A stretch of DNA of 64,000 bases from Isoptericola dokdonensis DS-3 (GTDB taxonomy: Bacteria; Actinomycetota; Actinomycetes; Actinomycetales; Cellulomonadaceae), in assembly GCF_001636295.1 (NCBI RefSeq), contig NZ_CP014209.1, positions 2,976,001 through 3,040,000 of the forward strand, written 5' to 3'. A model generated the notes under the pieces. It worked only from the letters and a program-made list of their open reading frames with translations. It did no database searches and was not told the DNA's origin. Numbering within the stretch: position 1 is the stretch's first letter; every line of letters starts with the position of its first letter. Shown one piece after another: positions 59,710 to 64,000 of the stretch. Made by a program: the position numbers and the translations under genes.

Positions 59710-61419
59710 TCAGGCGCGGTGCGCGCGGTAGTACTCCACGAGCGCCTTCGTCGACGAGTCCTGCGCGGCGAGCGCCTCGTCGTCGCCGGACACCGCGGGC
59801 GCGATCTCCAGGGCGAGCTTCTTGCCGAGCTCGACGCCCCACTGGTCGAACGAGTCGATGCCCCACACGACGCCCTGGACGAACGTGACGTGCTCGTACA
59901 GCGCGACGAGCTGGCCGAGCACGGACGGCGTGAGGGCGGGCGCCATGATCGACGTCGTCGGCCGGTTGCCGGAGAACGTGCGGGCGCTCACCAGGTGCTC
60001 GGCGGTGCCCTCGGCGCGGACCTCGTCGGCGGTCTTGCCGAACGCGAGGGCCTTCGTCTGGGCGAAGAAGTTCGCGAGGAACAGCTCGTGGACGTCGGCC
60101 CCGGGCCGGACGGCCCCGCCGTCACCGTCGGCGTCGGTGAGCGGGTAGGCGGGCGTCGCGAACGCGATGAAGTCCGCCGGGATCGTGCGGGTGCCCTGGT
60201 GGATGAGCTGGTAGAAGGCGTGCTGGCCGTTGGTGCCGGGCTCGCCCCAGAACACCTCGCCGGTCTGCGACGTGACGGGGGAGCCGTCCGCGCGCACCGA
60301 CTTGCCGTTGGACTCCATCGTGAGCTGCTGGAGGTAGGCCGGGAAGCGGTGGAGCTGCTGGGCGTAGGGCAGCACGGCGTGGGTGTGGGCGTCGAGGAAG
60401 TTGACGTACCAGACGTTGAGCAGGCCCATCAGCGCGGGCACGTTCCGCTCCAGCGGGGTGCTGCGGAAGTGCTCGTCCATCGTGCGGAAGCCCGCGAGGA
60501 GCTCGCGGAAGACGTCGGGGCCGAACGCGATCGCCAGCGAGGTGCCGATGGCGGAGTCGACGGAGTAGCGCCCACCCACCCAGTCCCAGAAGCCGAAGGC
60601 GTTGGCGGGGTCGATGCCGAACGCGGCGACCTTGTCCAGCGCCGTCGAGACGGCGACGAAGTGCTTCCCGACGGCGGCCTGGCGGGCCTCGTCGGTGTCC
60701 TCGATGGCGCCGGCCGCGACGAGGCCCTCCCAGAGCCAGGCGCGGGCCAGCCGGGCGTTGGTCAGCGTCTCCAGGGTGCCGAACGTCTTCGACGCGACGA
60801 TGAACAGCGTGGTCTCGGGGTCGAGGCCGGCGGTCTTCTGCGCGACGTCGGTGGGGTCGATGTTGGAGACGAACCGGGCGGCGGGGCCGCCCTCGCCGTA
60901 GGGCGCGAGCGCCTCGTAGACCATGACCGGGCCGAGGTCGGAGCCGCCGATGCCGATGTTGACGACGGTGCGCACCGGCTTGCCGGTGACGCCCGTCCAG
61001 GCGCCCGAGCGCACCTGGTCGGCGAACGCGCTGAGCTTGTCGAGCTCGCGCGCGACGTCCGCGTCGACGTCCTGGCCGTCGACGACGAGCGGCGGCTGCG
61101 TGCCGGGCGCACGGCGCAGGGCGGTGTGCAGGACGGCGCGGTCCTCGGTGACGTTGATGTGCTCGCCGGTGAACATCGCCTCGGTGCGGGCGGGCAGGTC
61201 CACGTCGTGGGCGAGGCGGACGAGGATCTCCAGGGTCTCGTCGGTGACGAGGTTCTTGGACAGGTCGACCAGGAGGTCGCCGGCGGTGCGGGTGAGCCGC
61301 TCCGCGCGGCCCGGGTCGGTGGCGAACCAGCCGCGCAGGTCGCCGCGGAAGTCGCGGTGGTGGCGCTGGAGGTCGGCCCAGGACGGCGTGGCGGTGGCGT
61401 CGGCAGGGGTGGTCGTCAT
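59710..61419 (-). CDS. pgi: Glucose-6-phosphate isomerase
   Basis: 569 residues; interconverts glucose 6-phosphate and fructose 6-phosphate in glycolysis. Family signatures: [57 protein letters not shown], and near the end GVELGKKLA. Start ATG 61419 ([10 protein letters not shown]): TACCGT ends eight bases upstream on the minus strand, a leaderless arrangement; the frame runs on to 61572 without support. Confidence 0.96.
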   Translation of the reverse strand: MTTTPADATATPSWADLQRHHRDFRGDLRGWFATDPGRAERLTRTAGDLLVDLSKNLVTDETLEILVRLAHDVDLPARTEAMFTGEHINVTEDRAVLHTALRRAPGTQPPLVVDGQDVDADVARELDKLSAFADQVRSGAWTGVTGKPVRTVVNIGIGGSDLGPVMVYEALAPYGEGGPAARFVSNIDPTDVAQKTAGLDPETTLFIVASKTFGTLETLTNARLARAWLWEGLVAAGAIEDTDEARQAAVGKHFVAVSTALDKVAAFGIDPANAFGFWDWVGGRYSVDSAIGTSLAIAFGPDVFRELLAGFRTMDEHFRSTPLERNVPALMGLLNVWYVNFLDAHTHAVLPYAQQLHRFPAYLQQLTMESNGKSVRADGSPVTSQTGEVFWGEPGTNGQHAFYQLIHQGTRTIPADFIAFATPAYPLTDADGDGGAVRPGADVHELFLANFFAQTKALAFGKTADEVRAEGTAEHLVSARTFSGNRPTTSIMAPALTPSVLGQLVALYEHVTFVQGVVWGIDSFDQWGVELGKKLALEIAPAVSGDDEALAAQDSSTKALVEYYRAHRA

Positions 61420-61426
61420 GGTGCCT

Positions 61427-61432
61427 ACGGTA
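61427..61432 (-). promoter_or_regulatory. -10 box TACCGT of pgi
   Basis: On the minus strand TACCGT, seven bases, then ATG at 61419. Confidence 0.4.
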
Positions 61433-61589
61433 GTGACCGCCGGGGAGTGCCGCGCGATCGTCCCACCAGAGGGCAAGCGCTTTCCTCGTTGCTGTGGCGG
61501 GGGCCGGAGGGCGGTGCCAGGATCGGGACGGTCGGTCCGGGACAAGCCGGACGATCCCGGACGTCGCACCATCCGAAGGAGAAAAGCTC

Positions 61590-62075
61590 ATGGCCAACTT
61601 CACGGTCTGGAAGTTCGACACCCCCGAGGGCGCAGGGCGGGCCGCGTCGATCGTCAAGGACGCCGCCGGTGACGGGCTCGTCACGCTCGTCGACCACGCC
61701 GTCGTCTCGTGGCCCGAGGGCGCCGAGCACCCCGAGACCCACGGCATCAACGACGACGCCGCCAAGTCCGGCGGCTGGGGTGCCCTGTGGGGCCTGCTCA
61801 TCGGTGCCCTCTTCTTCATCCCCGTCATCGGCGCCGTCGCCGGCGCGGCGATCGCCGGGCTGTCGAGGGCGCTCTCCGACGTCGGCATCCGCAAGGAGGA
61901 CCTCGTCAAGATCAAGGAGGAGGTCGTCCCCGGCACCTCCGCGCTCTTCCTCGTGCTCGAGCAGACCGACACCGACCGCTTCGCCGAGCGCCTGCACGGG
62001 CTCAAGGCGACCCTGGTCAGCTCGAACCTGTCCGACACCGAGACCCGGGAGCTCAAGGAACGGTTCGGCTCCTGA
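61590..62075 (+). CDS. DUF1269 family membrane protein
   Basis: 161 residues. ANFTVWKFDTPEGAGRA at the start, a Gly-rich membrane hairpin (GALWGLLIGALFFIPVIGAVAGAAIAG) in the middle, then ALFLVLEQTDTDRF. Matches DUF1269 proteins of unknown function. ATG 61590 with AAGGAG upstream. Followed 20 bases later by a hairpin terminator. Confidence 0.9.
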   Translation: MANFTVWKFDTPEGAGRAASIVKDAAGDGLVTLVDHAVVSWPEGAEHPETHGINDDAAKSGGWGALWGLLIGALFFIPVIGAVAGAAIAGLSRALSDVGIRKEDLVKIKEEVVPGTSALFLVLEQTDTDRFAERLHGLKATLVSSNLSDTETRELKERFGS

Positions 62076-62095
62076 ACCGCGCACCCGCGCCCGCC

Positions 62096-62135
62096 ACGAC
62101 GCCCTCCGTCCCCCCGTCGGGGCGGAGGGCGTCGT
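62096..62135 (+). terminator. Terminator after the DUF1269 gene
   Basis: ACGACGCCCTCCG and complement (62123-62135) with an inner CCCC/GGGG stem. Then GTCC, no T-run. Confidence 0.75.
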
Positions 62136-62157
62136 CGTCCCCCGCACCTCGTCACGT

Positions 62158-62199
62158 CCGGATGAGAGTTCTCTCATCCGGGCCTCCTCCGCGTCTCAT
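62158..62199 (+). promoter_or_regulatory. TCTCAT-box regulatory module, copy 1
   Basis: Inverted repeat CCGGATGAGAG-TT-CTCTCATCCGG (62158-62181), then GTCTCAT at 62193. The two forward TCTCAT boxes start 22 bases apart. The same module with the same 22-base spacing precedes the paralogous gene (62938-62980). Probably a response-regulator site; possible -10 CAGGCT at about 62211. Confidence 0.6.
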
Positions 62200-62252
62200 G
62201 CCCGGCACCCAGGCTGAGGAACGTCAACGAAGTCCGTTCGGAGGGGAACGCC

Positions 62253-62927
62253 ATGAGGTCGTCGGTGAGGAAGCGTTGGGCGGTCGGGACCGTCGCGGTG
62301 CTCGGCATGGGAACCGTCAGTGCGGCGGCGCTGGGACTGCTGGACAAGGTGCCGCTCGGCGAGAGCGCCGCGGCCGTGACGCTCTCGGCCGAGGATCTCG
62401 CCGCGGCACGGGCCGCCGCCGACGTGAGCCCCACGCCGTCCCCGAGCTCCACGGCCGTCCCGAGCGCGAGCTCGGCCCGGTCGGCGCAGTCCGCCGGGAC
62501 GCAGACCGGCGCCTCCGCCGCGTCGGCGCGGTCCGCCGCCTCGGCCACCGGCGCCTCCGGCCAGCAGGCGTCCGCAGCGTCGGCCCGGTCGGCGGCCTCC
62601 GCCCGGTCGGCCGCGTCCGCGCGGTCCGCGGCGTCGCCCGCCGCCGCCCCGCGTCAGCAGGCCGCCTCCGCGGCGTCGGCCCGGTCGGCCGCGTCGGCCC
62701 GTTCGGCCGCGTCCGCGCGGTCCGCGGCGTCCCCGGCCGCCGCCCCGCGTCAGCAGGCCGCCTCCGCGGCGTCGGCCCGGTCCGCGGCGTCCCCGGCACC
62801 CGCCCCGAAGAAGGCCCCGGCCGCCTCGCCGGCGTCACCCGCGACGCCCGACTCGCCCGCCTCCGCGGCCTCGCCCGCGTCGCCGGCCTCGCCCGACTCC
62901 CCGGAGTCCGCGGACTCCGGGGACTGA
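62253..62927 (+). CDS. Ala/Ser-rich exported repeat protein, paralogue 1
   Basis: 224 residues. Basic start (RSSVRKRW), a membrane/signal segment (AVGTVAVLGMGTVSAAALGLL), then a low-complexity domain of Ala, Ser, Arg and Pro with repeated SARSAA hexapeptides, including a 32-residue unit occurring twice and partly a third time. The end is acidic and Pro-rich (SPDSPESADSGD). I do not recognise a family; it is probably membrane-tethered or secreted and unstructured. GGAGGGG precedes ATG 62253. The paralogue at 63046 shares the N-terminus and the promoter module. Confidence 0.7.
   Translation: MRSSVRKRWAVGTVAVLGMGTVSAAALGLLDKVPLGESAAAVTLSAEDLAAARAAADVSPTPSPSSTAVPSASSARSAQSAGTQTGASAASARSAASATGASGQQASAASARSAASARSAASARSAASPAAAPRQQAASAASARSAASARSAASARSAASPAAAPRQQAASAASARSAASPAPAPKKAPAASPASPATPDSPASAASPASPASPDSPESADSGD
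62560..62800 (+). repeat. 96-base tandem repeat inside paralogue 1
   Basis: The unit coding QQAASAASARSAASARSAAS and on to PAAAPR recurs at exactly 96 bases (CAGCAGG at 62655 and 62751). Each unit is itself built of 18-base SARSAA repeats. Two full copies plus parts. Confidence 0.8.
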
Positions 62928-62937
62928 CCCGCCACGA

Positions 62938-62980
62938 CCCCGATGAGACCACTCTCATCGGGGTCTCCCGGAGGTCTCAT
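62938..62980 (+). promoter_or_regulatory. TCTCAT-box regulatory module, copy 2
   Basis: Inverted repeat CCCCGATGAGA-CCAC-TCTCATCGGGG (62938-62963), then GTCTCAT at 62974. Layout and the 22-base step between TCTCAT boxes match copy 1, while intervening bases differ, so the boxes are conserved selectively. The stem may also end transcription of paralogue 1. Confidence 0.6.
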
Positions 62981-63045
62981 CCCCGGGTCCCACGATGGTC
63001 GTACCCCGCACCGAGCGGGCACCGCAGCACACGAGGAGCAGCACC

Positions 63046-63456
63046 ATGAAGCCGTCCGTCACGAAGCGCTGGATCGTCGCCGGCACCGCCGCCGCCCTGG
63101 GGGTGGGCGTCGTGAGCGCCGCCGCCGTCGGCCTCGACGACAGGGCCGCGCCGACGGAGACGGTCGCCGCGGTGACGCTGCCGGCCGCGCAGACCACCCC
63201 GGCGGCGTCCACCACGGACGCCGTCCCGGGCGACGTCGACCCCTCGCCCGAGTCCGCGGACTCGCCCGCCGAGTCCGCCGTCGACTCCGCCGACTCCCCA
63301 CAGGCGGCGCAGCCGCGCGCGAACGAGGTCGTCGAGACCGCGGCCTCCGCCGGCAGCGGGCAGTCGCCCCAGTCGGCCGACTCGACCGACACCCCGCCCT
63401 CGGTGCAGTCCGCGCGGTCCGCCGACTCCGCGCGCTCGGCCGGCTCGGCGGACTGA
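63046..63456 (+). CDS. Ala/Ser/Asp-rich exported protein, paralogue 2
   Basis: 136 residues. N-terminus KPSVTKRWIVAGTAAALGVGVVSAAAVGL is clearly related to paralogue 1; the remainder is Ala/Ser/Asp/Pro-rich (SPESADSPAESAVDSADSP; SARSADSARSAGSAD). No family recognised. ATG 63046 (GAGGAG seven bases upstream) rather than the GTG/ATG further up at 62995. Lies 118 bases after paralogue 1. Confidence 0.7.
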   Translation: MKPSVTKRWIVAGTAAALGVGVVSAAAVGLDDRAAPTETVAAVTLPAAQTTPAASTTDAVPGDVDPSPESADSPAESAVDSADSPQAAQPRANEVVETAASAGSGQSPQSADSTDTPPSVQSARSADSARSAGSAD

Positions 63457-63482
63457 CGTGCGCGCGACGGGCGCCGTCCTGG

Positions 63483-63514
63483 ACCGGCGTGGTGAACGAG
63501 CGCACCACGCCGGT
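63483..63514. terminator. Perfect inverted repeat before the phosphotransferase gene
   Basis: ACCGGCGTGGTG, loop AACGAGCG, exact complement. Between paralogue 2 and the next gene, 18 bases before the latter's start. Terminator or operator; cannot be decided from sequence. Confidence 0.55.
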
Positions 63515-63532
63515 TCTGGTGAGGATGGGGCC

Positions 63533-64000
63533 GTGGCGCAGAACGACCTGGACCTCCTGACGGGCGAGGACGCGACCGAGCTCCTCGCGACCGCCGTGGC
63601 GACCGCGGGGGGTGAGCTCGTCGACTGGTCCGTGCGGCAGGTCGACCACCGGCCCGGCCGGTCGACGACGGTGGCCTACCGGGCGCGCGTCCGGTGGGCG
63701 GGCCCGGGCGAGGGGACGGTCCGCACCGAGACCCTCGGCGCCTCGCTCGGCCGGCCCGCCGACCAGCAGGTCCCCGGGGTCCTCACCCTCGACGACGGCG
63801 AGCACGCCGTGGCGGTGTGGCGGTTCCCCGGCGACCCGGCGCTGCCCGCGCTGGCGACCGCGTTCGACGCGCACGCCGTGGCCACGCTGCTCGGCGACCT
63901 CGGTGTGCCCGAGGTCGCGCGCGGGCCCGTGACGCTCAAGGTGCGGGCCTACCGGCCGACGCGCCGCGCCGTCATCGAGGCCAGCACTCCCGGGGCCCGG
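63533..64000 (+). CDS. Aminoglycoside-phosphotransferase-like (APH) protein, 3' partial
   Basis: Open for 156 codons from GTG 63533 to the window end. The start VAQNDLDLLTGEDATELLATAV is followed by VDHRPGRSTTVAYRARVRW and YRPTRRAVIEA, the pattern of the N-terminal lobe of APH-fold small-molecule kinases (as in maltokinase-like or hypothetical phosphotransferases). Catalytic motifs would lie beyond the window, so function is open. Ribosome site weak (GAGGATGGGG). Confidence 0.65.
   Translation, partial: MAQNDLDLLTGEDATELLATAVATAGGELVDWSVRQVDHRPGRSTTVAYRARVRWAGPGEGTVRTETLGASLGRPADQQVPGVLTLDDGEHAVAVWRFPGDPALPALATAFDAHAVATLLGDLGVPEVARGPVTLKVRAYRPTRRAVIEASTPGAR

Overview
The window is high-GC actinobacterial DNA. 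The rRNA operon (16S-23S-5S with no tRNA in the 16S-23S spacer), the frequent GTG starts, the leaderless promoters and the gene families (conservon, DUF4235, PrsW, MMPL/TetR, LPxTG surface proteins with DUF11/DUF5979 repeats) point to Micrococcales. The 16S text looks most like Promicromonosporaceae or Cellulomonadaceae, but this is an impression from memory and not a search.

Layout. 1-3.1 kb: 3' part of an LPRTG-anchored surface protein with seven DUF5979-type repeats. 3.1-6.6 kb: TetR regulator and an MMPL exporter whose frame is broken at a G5 run. 6.6-14 kb, all leftward: BrkB-like membrane protein, hexapeptide-repeat protein, a giant membrane protein made of two tandem copies of the same module, and a diacylglycerol-kinase-family enzyme. 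14.1-22.5 kb: a 2802-residue surface protein with two propeller+GEVED modules, eleven DUF11 repeats and LPRTG. 22.6-25.7 kb: serS, a HAD phosphatase and (convergent) map. 25.9-29.4 kb: a sugar ABC importer without its own ATPase. 29.4-31.9 kb: DUF805, an EamA/RhtA exporter and a quinone oxidoreductase. 32-37.5 kb: a four-gene conservon (histidine kinase, roadblock, DUF742, GTPase). 37.6-38.1 kb: tRNA-Ser(TGA), tRNA-Ser(GCT), tRNA-Arg(ACG) and a strong terminator. 38.1-39.3 kb: no recognisable gene. 39.3-44.9 kb: rRNA operon. 45-46.7 kb: Rrf2 regulator, preceded by a small leaderless ORF, and a TauE/SafE anion exporter with an Rrf2/CymR-type operator in its promoter. 46.8-47.9 kb: PAS-ANTAR protein and DUF4235. 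47.9-51.7 kb: TPP riboswitch and thiamine ABC importer. 51.8-53.6 kb: PrsW protease and a RibD-C/DHFR-like protein. 53.5-59.6 kb, leftward: a six-gene stressosome-type operon (RsbR, RsbS, RsbT, ATPase-phosphatase fusion, hybrid kinase, REC-PP2C) in which every junction is a 4-base ATGA or GTGA overlap. 59.7-61.4 kb: pgi. 61.6-64 kb: DUF1269 protein, two paralogous Ala/Ser-rich exported proteins and the start of a phosphotransferase.

Themes. At least nine genes have a TANNNT -10 box 6-8 bases before the start codon, so they are probably translated from leaderless mRNAs; this moves the start of the giant membrane protein to 12730. An intergenic repeat with an exact 20-base period (core GCGAGTCAGCGC / GCGCTGACTCGC) occurs at four places, in three of them directly at stop codons. 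Two adjacent small secreted-protein genes share a promoter module of spaced TCTCAT boxes. I consider the 20-base repeat, the duplicated membrane protein, the Rrf2/small-ORF/TauE locus and the stressosome operon the most interesting parts.
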